Position numbers and translations under genes: made by a program. Below, piece after piece: positions 8,162 through 16,602 of a stretch of DNA of 64,000 nt. Source of the DNA: Haliea sp. E1-2-M8 (GTDB taxonomy: Bacteria; Pseudomonadota; Gammaproteobacteria; Pseudomonadales; Halieaceae); NCBI RefSeq assembly GCF_030649675.1, contig NZ_JAUTDR010000013.1, positions 46,200 to 110,199 of the forward strand, given 5' to 3'. Each line of letters begins with the position of its first letter. The first letter of the stretch is position 1. The notes under the pieces were generated by a model that saw nothing but the letters and a program-made list of their open reading frames with translations, searched no databases and was not told the origin of the DNA.

Positions 8162-9565
8162 TCAGCTAGCTGTAACCAGACGACGGTTCTTGTGCTGAAC
8201 CACGCCGGCATAGTTGGACAGGACGCCGCCCGGCAGAGTGCCGTTGACGTACTTCTGTACCGCGAAACCAACAGTGGGCAGACCTTCATAAGTGTGGCCT
8301 TCGTCGGACGTCAGGACACGCGCCGCGGGACCAGTGAAGCCCAATTCCAGCCAACCGTTGTTGTAATCAACGTCCAGGTTCTGGTTGACGCGGGTGGAGC
8401 CGGCCAGAACATTGCTGTCGTTGAAGGTCAGCACGTTGGCCTCACGGCACAGTGCAAACGTTTCATCAACAGGAGCCGGAGAGAAGTCCAGCGGGTCCGG
8501 AGTGATGGTCCGCTCTTCGCGATCATAGTAGGTGATGGCCATCGCTTCACAAGCTGTCCCAAAATCTGAATCCCAAACATTGGTGAACGGTGCAACCGGA
8601 GTGGCGCCGTTTACGTAGTTCTTCTTGGTTGGGAAGGTAATAACCCAGTCAGTGCCTGCAGCAATGCTAGGCTCAAGAACGTAGTCGTTCATGATGGCGC
8701 TGTGCATCAGAACAGCGCTGACCGCATCAATCCCGCTACCAAAAGAGGACTGAACTACAGTCAAATTCGCACTCGAGTCAAGCACCTGAGCGATCGGGGT
8801 TGCATCGACCATACCGGGATCAACAGTATTGGGCGCAAAGTGAATCGGAATCGCACCCGTATCCAGAGAGCTGACAAAGTCGTCCAGCGCCACGGCGTCA
8901 TAAGTCGCATTGGTACCTTCGTTGACGTTGATCAGCACACCGTAGCCATACAGACCGCCGGTGGGCACATCAATATCGGTGTTGCCATTGGCATTCCACT
9001 TGCCAGAGCCAGCCCAGTTGGCAGACAGAGCGGCACAGCCTGGGGGAACGCCAGCAACGTGCGTGGCTGCCGTCACATCGCCAGCATCCGTCAGCACACC
9101 CATTTCAATAATTTCTACGTAGCCCTCACGGGTACGGTCAAGACCATTGAATGGCGCACTGTCAGCCGCGTATGCCAAATCCCGGAACTCCACTACTGGA
9201 CCGGGTACGCCTTCAGTGGTAGCGGCCAGACCATTGGGCACGGTGCAGGAAGTGTCAGCGGTGCGGATGGACGCGCCGGAGCCATCAGCGAAGATCACAG
9301 CGGACCAATGATCCTGCGGAGACAGGTACAGGTTGAAGTCGAGCACTTCCTGGCTGTTCATGGCCTCGACGAAACGCACCTTGACGGCCTTGGTGTCGTT
9401 GGTGGTGTTGACCAGGTTGATGTAGGTATCGTGGCCGCCTTCGACGGTGTAATACGGATAGATGAGCGCCTGACCGTGGCCCTCAGTGTTTACGAACACG
9501 GCATTGGCAGCACTCGCACCCAGAAGGGTCGCTGCTACCGCTGCAGAAATAATGTTCTTTTTCAT
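8162..9565 (-). CDS. Abundant-type exported protein, family unknown
   Basis: A 467-residue protein with a clean signal peptide (MKKNIISAAVAATLLGASAA, cleavage after ANA) and an excellent ribosome site (AGGAG before ATG 9565). The mature protein is acidic, low in Lys/Arg, and rich in Asn, Thr, Gly and aromatic beta-strand sequence. It starts VFVNTEGHGQALIYPYYTVE and has segments such as DTYINLVNTTNDTKAVKVRF. This looks like an outer surface or secreted beta-rich protein. Similar hypothetical proteins occur in marine gammaproteobacteria, but I cannot name the family or function. The strong SD, strong terminator, long leader and single-gene unit suggest high expression. The nearby T2SS may export it (inference). 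Confidence 0.82.
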   Translation of the reverse strand: MKKNIISAAVAATLLGASAANAVFVNTEGHGQALIYPYYTVEGGHDTYINLVNTTNDTKAVKVRFVEAMNSQEVLDFNLYLSPQDHWSAVIFADGSGASIRTADTSCTVPNGLAATTEGVPGPVVEFRDLAYAADSAPFNGLDRTREGYVEIIEMGVLTDAGDVTAATHVAGVPPGCAALSANWAGSGKWNANGNTDIDVPTGGLYGYGVLINVNEGTNATYDAVALDDFVSSLDTGAIPIHFAPNTVDPGMVDATPIAQVLDSSANLTVVQSSFGSGIDAVSAVLMHSAIMNDYVLEPSIAAGTDWVITFPTKKNYVNGATPVAPFTNVWDSDFGTACEAMAITYYDREERTITPDPLDFSPAPVDETFALCREANVLTFNDSNVLAGSTRVNQNLDVDYNNGWLELGFTGPAARVLTSDEGHTYEGLPTVGFAVQKYVNGTLPGGVLSNYAGVVQHKNRRLVTAS

Positions 9566-9585
9566 GTGTTTCTCCTTGATGGATA

Positions 9586-9597
9586 TAGAACGTTCTA
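9586..9597. promoter_or_regulatory. Perfect 12-bp palindrome in the leader of the exported protein gene
   Basis: TAGAACGTTCTA is perfectly palindromic and lies 21 bases upstream of ATG 9565, between the likely promoter and the AGGAG site. Further upstream (9660-9700) are GC-rich partial palindromes, CACCCTACGGTG and CAGGGTGTACCCCC, which could be an activator site. The rest of 9598-9823 shows no gene. It includes an AT-rich hairpin (GTGATTTTT/AAAAATCAC, 9776-9798) just past the stop of the gene ending at 9824. Confidence 0.4.
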
Positions 9598-9823
9598 ATG
9601 AAACAATTGTTTACTCGTGAGCCGCAGCAGCGAACTACTGTGACGCACTTTTTGGGCATACACCCTACGGTGACCACCACCTGGCCCAGGGTGTACCCCC
9701 GACCGGTAGAAGCGAGGTTAGCATAGGCATCCATGCCCAACAACAGCTTTCCCCCTCCAAAATGGCTTTAAAGCTGTGATTTTTTTGTTAAAAATCACTA
9801 AATAAGCTCCAAGCTGTCAAGTA

Positions 9824-10264
9824 CTACTTGAGGTAGAGATACCAGCTTCCGTCGACCCTGATCCAGCGTTCTTCCCTGGAACGCGTGTTCTCAAAACCGG
9901 AACCGAAAGTCTGGTAGGTCACCTCTATCGCAACTTCACAGCGATCACCCTCACACACGACGCTTGAGACTTCCGCTTTATTCCAGGACGTGACGCCGAC
10001 ATGACTCCTGGTATAAGTCTTTAAACCGCGACCGGTGCGATAGGCCGGCGTTGTGTAGTTCAGCGCCTTCTCGAAGTTGCCGGCCAGCAACAGATCCATG
10101 TGGGCCTGGGCGCGCTGGGCGACCACCTGTTCCGAGGTTTTGGGGGTACCCATACCCGCGCACGCTGCCAGCAGCGCACAAGTGGCCATCAGGGCGGCGC
10201 GTTTCCACAACCGGGATGTGCGCCCTGGTGATACTGACCCGGGGCGAACGGCGCTGTTTTCCAT
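9824..10264 (-). CDS. Small lipoprotein, last gene of the T2SS operon
   Basis: A 146-residue protein of unknown function. ATG 10264 is chosen over the longer frame because AGGAG lies 8 bases upstream. A slightly long basic N-region (TSRLWKR) leads into a hydrophobic stretch and a lipobox (ALLAAC, Cys near residue 36), so it is probably an envelope lipoprotein. The rest, including SEQVVAQRAQAHMDLLLAGN and the C-terminal ERWIRVDGSWYLYLK, resembles small NTF2-like or DUF-type periplasmic domains. One cysteine pair (VVCEGDRCEV) may form a disulfide. It starts 56 bases after the gspD stop, in the same orientation. It could therefore be a T2SS accessory such as a pilotin, though its sequence does not show this. 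Confidence 0.72.
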   Translation of the reverse strand: MENSAVRPGSVSPGRTSRLWKRAALMATCALLAACAGMGTPKTSEQVVAQRAQAHMDLLLAGNFEKALNYTTPAYRTGRGLKTYTRSHVGVTSWNKAEVSSVVCEGDRCEVAIEVTYQTFGSGFENTRSREERWIRVDGSWYLYLK

Positions 10265-10320
10265 ATAACGACTCCTTGCAACATATTGAATGGCCCCGGG
10301 CACTGTGGCCTGGAGCAAGG

Positions 10321-12501
10321 CTACTGTTCTCCCTGCACCGCTGGAGCGTTCCCGGTGCTACCCGAGTACCCGGCAGCGGCCCCGGTATCGGCGCCATGCG
10401 GGAGGTCATCAAAATGATGCAGCCCCTTCATCCGCGAGCGCATCTCCAGAGTGATATCGCGAAGATCCTGCTCACTACGCAGCACCCGGGGAGTAATGAA
10501 GACCAGCAACTCCGTGCGGGTAGCCGCTATCGAGGTGCGCCCGAACAGGTTGCCGATGATCGGAATGCTGTGCAGGAAAGGCAGGCCCAGCTTGCCGCTG
10601 CTCTGATTGTCGCGGATCAAGCCCCCGAGGACCACCGACTCACCGGAGCGCACCGCCACCCGACTGCTCACATTCCGCTCGAGGAAGCTGCGCTGATCCG
10701 TGGCAGTGTCCACCGGGCCGACATCGGTCACCGACTGTTGGATATCCATGGTCACCAGGCCGCCGGCGTTCACCGAGGGCGTAACCTCCAGCTTGACCCC
10801 GGTGTCCACGTACTGGATCGATGTGGTCGAGGTGCCGCCGTCGGTAATCGTCTGCGCGGACCGCACCGGTTGCTGGTCACCCACGTGGATGGCGGCGGTA
10901 TGGTTGTCCAGCACCATCACCGACGGCGCGGAGAGGACGTTGACCAGGGTCTTTTCCGCCAGCGCATTGATCACGCCGCGAATCGTACCCGCCGAGTTGG
11001 CAATGGTATAGGAAAAGCCCGGCACCCGGCCGCCGAGGTTTGCGCTGTCGCCGAGGGCGAGCAGGGCATTGCCGGTGCGTCCTCCCCCCAGGCTGTTCTG
11101 CAGGAACCACTCCACCCCGTACTCGAGATCGTCGGACAGGGTCACTTCCAGAATACTGGCCTCTATCAATACCTGGTTGGCGATCACATCCAGCTGCCGG
11201 AGGGCAGACTCCACCTTGAGGTACTCGCGGCGGGGTGCATAGACCAGCAGTGCGTTGTTGTATTCATCCGCGACGATGCGGACATTTTCTCCGAGGTCAA
11301 AACTGCCGCCCGTGGGTGTGCTGCCGCCAGTATCCGGAGCATTGAAGTTGCCCGAGCTTCCGCCACCGCCTGAGCCATTGCCGATGCTCAGGGAGTCCAG
11401 ACCCGGCGCCACGCCGCTGTCCGCGCCGCGCTTGCTGCCACCACCGCCGCCACCGCCGAAAATGCTGCTGAGCATCTCGGCCAGGTGCGTGGCGGAACCG
11501 TTCTGGACATTGAACACATACAGGGACGGTTCACCATCGGCATCCTGGGACTGATCCAGGCGGTTGATCCAGGTGCGGATCTGGTCGATATAGTGGGCGC
11601 GCGGGGTGACCACCAGAATACTGTTCAGGCGCTCCAGCGGCATCACCCGAACCACTTGCGCCAGATTGCCGGCGCCACCGTCGGCGCCATCGCCGCCCAG
11701 GAGGTGGGCCAGCGCTGCATTGATATCCTCCACGGTACTGTGCTTGAGCGGGAAAATGCCCACCGACATCCCCTGCAACTGGTCGACGTCAAAGGTGGCG
11801 ATAATGTCCAGCCAGCCTTCTATCTGGTTACTGGTCCCGGCCAACACCAACAGATTGCGGGTATTGTCGACCCGGACAAAGGCTGTTTCCGGCGCTACCG
11901 GGGCCAGGATCTCGGCCATGCCCGAGGCACTGATGTAACTGAGCGGCACGATGATGTTGCGAAACCCGGCGCCAACAGAGTCGGCGCTACCAAAGGCCGG
12001 CATCAGGCTCGGCAGGTTTTTCGAAGCACTGACAAAATAGCGATCGTTGGGATCGCGCACCATGGTGATGCCGTTGGATTGCAGCAGCGACTCGAGAATC
12101 GCCAATAGCTGATCCCGGGGCACCGGAGTACGGGTGCGCAGGGTGATCTCGCCCTTCAGCGGGTGTTCGATCACGTAGTCCAGCCCGAGTATGTCCCCAA
12201 GCATCGAGTGCACTACCTCGGTGACCGGTGCCTGCTCGAAATTCAGGCTCACCGCTTCGCCGTCGAGGCGCACCGGTGGCCGCGCGGGCGGGACCCTGAT
12301 CACGCGGTCATTGCCCTGGTAAACCACGGCTTCCGGCTCTGTGTCGAGGATTTCAGCGTCGGCGGGCGGGGCCGGTTGGACCACCGCGGGCACGCTGGCG
12401 GTCGTCCGCGCTCTCACGGGCTGATCTTTCTGGGGTGCCAGCGTGCTACAGGCGCTCAAGCCTGACAGCAGCAGAATGACCGGCATTAACTGTTTATTCA
12501 T
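10321..12501 (-). CDS. gspD: Type II secretion outer-membrane secretin GspD
   Basis: A 726-residue secretin that forms the outer-membrane channel for folded exoproteins. The N-terminus is a lipoprotein-type signal (MNKQLMPVILLLSGLSACST, LSAC lipobox), as in XpsD. The N0/N1-N3 domains follow (VSLNFEQAPVTEVVHSML; FPLKHSTVEDINAALAHLLG; VFNVQNGSATHLAEML), with a Gly/Ser-rich insertion near residues 355-405. The C-terminal secretin core has QVLIEASILEVTLSDDLEYG, PSVMVLDNHTAAIHVGDQQP and SVVLGGLIRDNQ. Two starts are possible: ATG 12525 overlaps the gspC stop by four bases (ATGA), while ATG 12501 gives a normal signal peptide; 12501 is used here. The gene follows gspC(N), which is the Xanthomonas xps order (…M-N-D). 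Confidence 0.95.
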   Translation of the reverse strand: MNKQLMPVILLLSGLSACSTLAPQKDQPVRARTTASVPAVVQPAPPADAEILDTEPEAVVYQGNDRVIRVPPARPPVRLDGEAVSLNFEQAPVTEVVHSMLGDILGLDYVIEHPLKGEITLRTRTPVPRDQLLAILESLLQSNGITMVRDPNDRYFVSASKNLPSLMPAFGSADSVGAGFRNIIVPLSYISASGMAEILAPVAPETAFVRVDNTRNLLVLAGTSNQIEGWLDIIATFDVDQLQGMSVGIFPLKHSTVEDINAALAHLLGGDGADGGAGNLAQVVRVMPLERLNSILVVTPRAHYIDQIRTWINRLDQSQDADGEPSLYVFNVQNGSATHLAEMLSSIFGGGGGGGSKRGADSGVAPGLDSLSIGNGSGGGGSSGNFNAPDTGGSTPTGGSFDLGENVRIVADEYNNALLVYAPRREYLKVESALRQLDVIANQVLIEASILEVTLSDDLEYGVEWFLQNSLGGGRTGNALLALGDSANLGGRVPGFSYTIANSAGTIRGVINALAEKTLVNVLSAPSVMVLDNHTAAIHVGDQQPVRSAQTITDGGTSTTSIQYVDTGVKLEVTPSVNAGGLVTMDIQQSVTDVGPVDTATDQRSFLERNVSSRVAVRSGESVVLGGLIRDNQSSGKLGLPFLHSIPIIGNLFGRTSIAATRTELLVFITPRVLRSEQDLRDITLEMRSRMKGLHHFDDLPHGADTGAAAGYSGSTGNAPAVQGEQ

Positions 12502-12521
12502 TACTCGACCGCCTTGATAAA

Positions 12522-13103
12522 TCATTCTGGGGAGTCATCGGCTGTGGCTGGCTCCTGTATTTGCCCCGGGGGGCGACGCTCCGGTTTCACCCGCGCATGT
12601 TCCAGCGGCAGCAGGCGCTCCATGGACGCATCATCAGAGGCCACAAAGTTCGCCCCCGCGGCTGACAAACCCTGCAATGTCCACTGCTGCAGCTGCTCCC
12701 CTACCATGAGGCGCTGCCTCTGCCCGGCAACGTTAATGATGATGCCCGCACTGTCACCTGCGGCAAACACGCCCAGCAGGCGAACGTTATCCAGGATGTC
12801 GGGGCCCAATACCGGCGCCGGCTCCTCCGCGGGGCCGGCTTCAGGCTCCGGCCTTCGGGTATTCCAGAACAGCGGCCGCACCAGCATTTCACCCGCGTCC
12901 TCCGACGGGGTTGGGGCCGGCAATTCTATCGATCCCTCGGCCAGGGTGGAAGGCGCAGGCGGAATCGCTGGCGGCGGATGCCGGGTGATCACCAGGATGG
13001 CGCCCAGCAGGACGGCCACAGCGAGCGCGGCGAGCAGGAGCCCGGACAGCAGCAAAAGCTGACGCAAAAGCCCGGACTGTAAAGCAGGTGGCAGCGCAAT
13101 CAT
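12522..13103 (-). CDS. gspC: Type II secretion inner-membrane protein GspC/XpsN-like
   Basis: A 193-residue bitopic protein. One transmembrane helix at about residues 12-40 (LLLLSGLLLAALAVAVLLGA) is followed by a Pro-rich linker. A periplasmic HR-type domain begins RPLFWNTRRP and contains DNVRLLGVFAAGDSAGIIIN and GQRQRLMVGEQLQQW. HR domains bind the N0 domain of the secretin and link the inner-membrane platform to the channel. It is shorter than classical GspC, lacks a PDZ domain, and sits between gspM and gspD. That matches XpsN of the Xanthomonas-type system. Coupled by ATGA overlaps on both sides. The label GspC versus GspN depends on naming convention; the HR-domain reading is fairly secure. 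Confidence 0.82.
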   Translation of the reverse strand: MIALPPALQSGLLRQLLLLSGLLLAALAVAVLLGAILVITRHPPPAIPPAPSTLAEGSIELPAPTPSEDAGEMLVRPLFWNTRRPEPEAGPAEEPAPVLGPDILDNVRLLGVFAAGDSAGIIINVAGQRQRLMVGEQLQQWTLQGLSAAGANFVASDDASMERLLPLEHARVKPERRPPGQIQEPATADDSPE

Positions 13104-13669
13104 TGCAGCTTCAACACACTGACACGCAGCGACAAGGCAACATTCTGCGCCGTCGGCTGGCGCCGGTTAAGCACCGGGGTCACTTCAACACTGCGCACCA
13201 GGATCAGCGGCCGCGCCTCCCGCAGTCCCAGCAGCACCTGCTCCACACCCTCCATGGTGCCGCTCGCAGTAACGTCAATGCGGATTTCCTGAAACCCTTC
13301 ATGCCCCGTGGGCCCCAGCACCTGGCTGCCCGTTACCCCCAGGCCAGCCGCCTCGGCCAGCCTGCGCACCTGCTGCTGGGCGGTGGCACCCGTAGACGCC
13401 AGGTCCATGGTCGGGGGAAAGGCCAGGGCTTCCAGACGTTGACCAATGTGCTCGCTACTCTCGCGCAGGGTCTCGACACTCTCGGCAAAACCGAGCAGGC
13501 GTGCAATACGCGGTTCCGCATACTGCAGACGCTGGCTCCCTTCGGCGTACCAGGACAGCATGCGGCCAGCCGCCAGCAACAGCAGCACGAGCAAAAAGGC
13601 CAGCAGCACGCCGGCAACAAACTTCGCGTGCGCGGGGAGTGCAGCCACTGAGTGCAGGATTTTGTTCAT
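13100..13669 (-). CDS. gspM: Type II secretion platform protein GspM
   Basis: A 189-residue inner-membrane protein. A single transmembrane helix (FVAGVLLAFLLVLLLLAAGR, about 17-36) is followed by a helical stretch and a ferredoxin-like periplasmic domain (about 90-189) containing QEIRIDVTASGTMEGVEQVL and REARPLILVRSVEVTPVL. This matches the shorter 'type b' GspM family. It partners GspL at the cytoplasmic-membrane platform. Its ATG overlaps the gspL stop by one base and its own stop overlaps the next gene by four, so translation is coupled through this part of the operon. Confidence 0.88.
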   Translation of the reverse strand: MNKILHSVAALPAHAKFVAGVLLAFLLVLLLLAAGRMLSWYAEGSQRLQYAEPRIARLLGFAESVETLRESSEHIGQRLEALAFPPTMDLASTGATAQQQVRRLAEAAGLGVTGSQVLGPTGHEGFQEIRIDVTASGTMEGVEQVLLGLREARPLILVRSVEVTPVLNRRQPTAQNVALSLRVSVLKLQ

Positions 13670-14709
13670 CAGTCTGGATTCGCTTCGGCCAGGCGCAACT
13701 GCAGCGTAAACTGTTCAAGATTGGTGCGCCCGTGGCGGCGGATGCCACCGGGAGCGCTGACCTCGGCGTAAAACGGATCCTCGGTCAGGGACTGCAGGAA
13801 GCGGGCGGCATTGACGGCCCAGCCACGGATGCGAATTTGCTGACCTTCGATGATCAGCTGTTCGAAATAGACACTGTCGGGTGTCTGCGCAGCGAGGCGA
13901 TCCAGCAGGGAATGGCTGTCGAGCTGACGATCGACCAGCCCCTGCACCGCCTGGGCGCGCTCGTTGTCCACCGCCAGTTGCTCCCGCAGTTGCATGGCCT
14001 CGACCGCGTTGCGCTCCGCCACGGCGAGGTGATGCTCCATGTTGTCGGCCTGCATGCTGCGGACCAGCCCCGGCACGGCGAGCAGGGCGAGTAACAGCAA
14101 CAGCAGCGTAGCCAACAGCCCCCCCAGCAACGCCAGGCGCTGGCGATAGTTGGCCGCCCGCCGGCGCTCGCCAAAACCCTGGAAAACCACCGGGCGCTGG
14201 TCCCCGTCCAGGCACCAGACTTCCGGCAGCTGCTCCTTGCTGTCCGTAGTCACACCCTGGGCGTGCAGGCAGGCCATCGCCTCGCTATAGGCGGTGATCG
14301 CCAGGGTGATGTGCAGCTTGCCACCCGCGCGCCGGCGCAGTGCCCAACCGTAGCAGGTATCATCGAGGACAAAGGGACTGCTGGCCTGTACTTCAAGCAT
14401 CACGGCATTTGCGAGGTCCGCCTCCACCGCCGCCGGCAATTCGATTTGCCGCAGGAGCACCAGTTCCGCGGGCAACAGACGGGCATCACATACGAACTCC
14501 GGCGCCTGCGCAGCAGCCATCGGCTCCTCGGCGACAAAATAGTCCGGACCGGACTCGCCCGCTACCCGCAGTGCAACCGGCGCTTCCAGGCGCCGCCGGA
14601 TACCGGCGGCGCGCCCCCAGAACAGCTCGTGCCAACCCGCGCGCCAGGCCTGTATCCAGGGGTCGAGGTCGAGGCCAAACAGGGACCAGCGTTGGGAATC
14701 GGCTTGCAT
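13669..14709 (-). CDS. gspL: Type II secretion platform protein GspL
   Basis: A 346-residue protein. The cytoplasmic half (1-180) is PilM/actin-like and includes LPAELVLLRQIELPAAVEAD and VMLEVQASSPF. One transmembrane helix follows (RLALLGGLLATLLLLLLALL, about 190-212). A periplasmic PilN-like coiled coil and ferredoxin fold then contain LLDRLAAQTPDSVYFEQLII and IRIRGWAVNAARFLQSL. GspL recruits the GspE ATPase to the membrane and pairs with GspM. The cytoplasmic domain is short compared with classical GspL, as in other Xps-type systems. Starts 6 bases after gspK. Confidence 0.88.
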   Translation of the reverse strand: MQADSQRWSLFGLDLDPWIQAWRAGWHELFWGRAAGIRRRLEAPVALRVAGESGPDYFVAEEPMAAAQAPEFVCDARLLPAELVLLRQIELPAAVEADLANAVMLEVQASSPFVLDDTCYGWALRRRAGGKLHITLAITAYSEAMACLHAQGVTTDSKEQLPEVWCLDGDQRPVVFQGFGERRRAANYRQRLALLGGLLATLLLLLLALLAVPGLVRSMQADNMEHHLAVAERNAVEAMQLREQLAVDNERAQAVQGLVDRQLDSHSLLDRLAAQTPDSVYFEQLIIEGQQIRIRGWAVNAARFLQSLTEDPFYAEVSAPGGIRRHGRTNLEQFTLQLRLAEANPD

Positions 14710-14715
14710 TCTGCT

Positions 14716-15630
14716 CTACTGACTCTTGCCAACAGCGACAGTGGTCGTTTCCACCGGGAATACCCGGGTGAAGCGCCAGGGCGCAACGCCGCTGCGCCCA
14801 CCCATGTCCACCCAGATACGCTGCCGCAGCAGTCTGCCTTCTGTTATCCGCACATCGATCTCCAAGGAATACATGCCGCTGCCGCCACTGGCCATGAACT
14901 CCTGATTGAAGCCCGCAGGCAGGACCAGATCAACCGGCGAATCATCCTGACGCCGATCCAGGACAAAATCAACCAGCGCAGGGTCGCCCTGGGCCAGTGC
15001 CTGCAATACCGCCGCCTGTGCCGCAAGCGGGTCCACCCCCGGGCCACCAGCGGCTTGGGCATGCACAGCGTGACGGACGCGATCATACACGCTGCGGGTC
15101 ATTCCGGGAACTCGCAGCAGGTCTTCCACCACCATGAACGGAGCTGGCGATTCAGTTTCAGCGTAATCATCGGGGTTTTGATCCAGCCCCGGCTGTACGC
15201 TCCGCTGTTCGAGCACGCTCTGGGCAAGCGCCTCGGCGTCACCGGCAGCGAGACCGCCAGCGTACTGGAACAAAGCCTGCAGCAATCCAGCGGACGCCTG
15301 GTTGAGACCGACAAACCCTGCGATTGGCAGGGCGCGCACGGTAACCGCAGCCTCTCCCAGCCGGTACTGTCGGGTGAATACGGCGCGTGGATTAAATCCA
15401 CTTTCTGCCTGCGCGGTGCGCATATCCCGCAGCGCCAAATGGGCCGCACCGGCGGCGGCGGCCTCGGCCCGGGCCTGATCCAGTTGCAGGCCAGTGGCCT
15501 TGACATCACTCAGCGACAGCGACACCACGCCCGCGACCAGCAGGGACAGACCTGCCAGCATCCACAATATGAAGGCCAGGGCCACACCCCGCTGCCTACG
15601 CGCCGCCAATGTGTTCATTGCCAGCCGCAT
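14716..15630 (-). CDS. gspK: Type II secretion minor pseudopilin GspK
   Basis: A 304-residue tip pseudopilin. The N-terminal prepilin helix (RQRGVALAFILWMLAGLSLL) is followed by the large GspK-specific alpha domain: AQAESGFNPRAVF, GLNQASAGLLQALFQYAGG, and MVVEDLLRVPGMTRSVYDRV, a helix-hairpin-helix type segment usual in the family. GspK caps the pseudopilus with GspI and GspJ. The longer frame from 15747 is rejected because it would overlap gspJ heavily. ATG 15630 lies two bases after the gspJ stop; ATG 15618 is an alternative. Confidence 0.9.
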   Translation of the reverse strand: MRLAMNTLAARRQRGVALAFILWMLAGLSLLVAGVVSLSLSDVKATGLQLDQARAEAAAAGAAHLALRDMRTAQAESGFNPRAVFTRQYRLGEAAVTVRALPIAGFVGLNQASAGLLQALFQYAGGLAAGDAEALAQSVLEQRSVQPGLDQNPDDYAETESPAPFMVVEDLLRVPGMTRSVYDRVRHAVHAQAAGGPGVDPLAAQAAVLQALAQGDPALVDFVLDRRQDDSPVDLVLPAGFNQEFMASGGSGMYSLEIDVRITEGRLLRQRIWVDMGGRSGVAPWRFTRVFPVETTTVAVGKSQ

Positions 15631-15632
15631 AA

Positions 15633-16217
15633 CTAGAAGGCTGCCTGGAACAGATCGGGGGCAATGACGAGGTCGGGCCAGTAGCGCTCGCGCACCCGCA
15701 ATTGCAGCTTGAGCACTTGCGGCACCAGAACCTCCTGCTCGTCCCATTGCTCGAGCCAGGTTTGCTGCGCATTTTCCCGGAATGACAGGGTGAACCCGCT
15801 GACTTCGTCCAATAGCGGGTGTGCCTCCGCCGCTGTCCAGTCCGGCGACTCCAGCGCGGGATGGAACGGCACAAACTGTATCTTCAGGGTCTCGCCATCC
15901 AGAAACAGGCGCTTGTATTGCAGGCCCGCAACCCCCTCCACTCCCTGCAGGGGCGCGATCCAGCTCAACTCATTCCGGCCGCCGACAAAATAGCCGCCGG
16001 GCCGGGCCTGTGTCCTTACCGGTACTGCCTGGCGCAAGCTGTTGCGTAAAAACTGGCTCACCAGGCGCATTTCATCCAGGCGCTGGGTGGTCGCCTCCAC
16101 CCGCGCGTGGGTGTCTCCCAGGGTCCGCACTGCGGTGAGCGTCGCCAGCACCAGCAGCGACATCACGGTCAGCGCCACCACCACTTCAACCAGGGTAAAC
16201 CCGCGCTGCTCACCCAC
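15633..16217 (-). CDS. gspJ: Type II secretion minor pseudopilin GspJ
   Basis: A 194-residue pseudopilin starting at GTG 16217. The prepilin peptidase site and hydrophobic helix are plain (QRGFTLVEVVVALTVMSLLV, cleavage after Gly). The globular part contains ELSWIAPLQGVEGVAGLQYK and PLLDEVSGFTLSFRENAQQT, as in GspJ proteins. It overlaps the end of gspI by 8 bases. The GTG start is accepted because the prepilin motif begins immediately after it and there is no in-frame ATG before the helix. Confidence 0.9.
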   Translation of the reverse strand: MGEQRGFTLVEVVVALTVMSLLVLATLTAVRTLGDTHARVEATTQRLDEMRLVSQFLRNSLRQAVPVRTQARPGGYFVGGRNELSWIAPLQGVEGVAGLQYKRLFLDGETLKIQFVPFHPALESPDWTAAEAHPLLDEVSGFTLSFRENAQQTWLEQWDEQEVLVPQVLKLQLRVRERYWPDLVIAPDLFQAAF

Positions 16218-16602
16218 CGCTGGGCGCCTCGGGAACCGCGGTGACCAGCACTACCTGCCTGGTCTTGGCGCCGTCGCTCCACTCGACAGTGGCCGTCAAC
16301 TGATACAGCGGAATCTGCCCGATGCCCTGCTCGTCGGGCAACAGGGTACTGGAGAGACGCCAGCGGTAATCCTCAATGTCATCCCCGGCGCTGACCCCGG
16401 GTGCCGCCAGCACACTGTGTTCGGCCAGCAGGGACTGGGCCAGGAGGACAGCGTAGCTGTAGCGTTCGTCTATACGCACATTGCGCGTCGCGCCGGCCGC
16501 GGCCTGGTACAGCATCCCCAGCGACAGGGACAGGATCACCATCGCCACGATCATTTCGATCAGGGAGAAACCTTTCTGGGAGCGGCGGCAGACCCTGCTC
16601 AT
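16210..16602 (-). CDS. gspI: Type II secretion minor pseudopilin GspI
   Basis: A 130-residue pseudopilin with the processing site and N-helix SQKGFSLIEMIVAMVILSLS, followed by AVLLAQSLLAEHSVLA and the beta-rich YRWRLSS...PLYQLTATVEWSDG typical of GspI. It nucleates the pseudopilus tip with GspJ and GspK. ATG 16602 overlaps the gspH stop by four bases. Confidence 0.9.
   Translation of the reverse strand: MSRVCRRSQKGFSLIEMIVAMVILSLSLGMLYQAAAGATRNVRIDERYSYAVLLAQSLLAEHSVLAAPGVSAGDDIEDYRWRLSSTLLPDEQGIGQIPLYQLTATVEWSDGAKTRQVVLVTAVPEAPSGG

Noticed and set aside
9776-9798. AT-rich hairpin (GTGATTTTT/AAAAATCAC) as a terminator after the lipoprotein gene
   Set aside because: The stem is A/T only and would be a weak terminator; kept as a note rather than a called feature.
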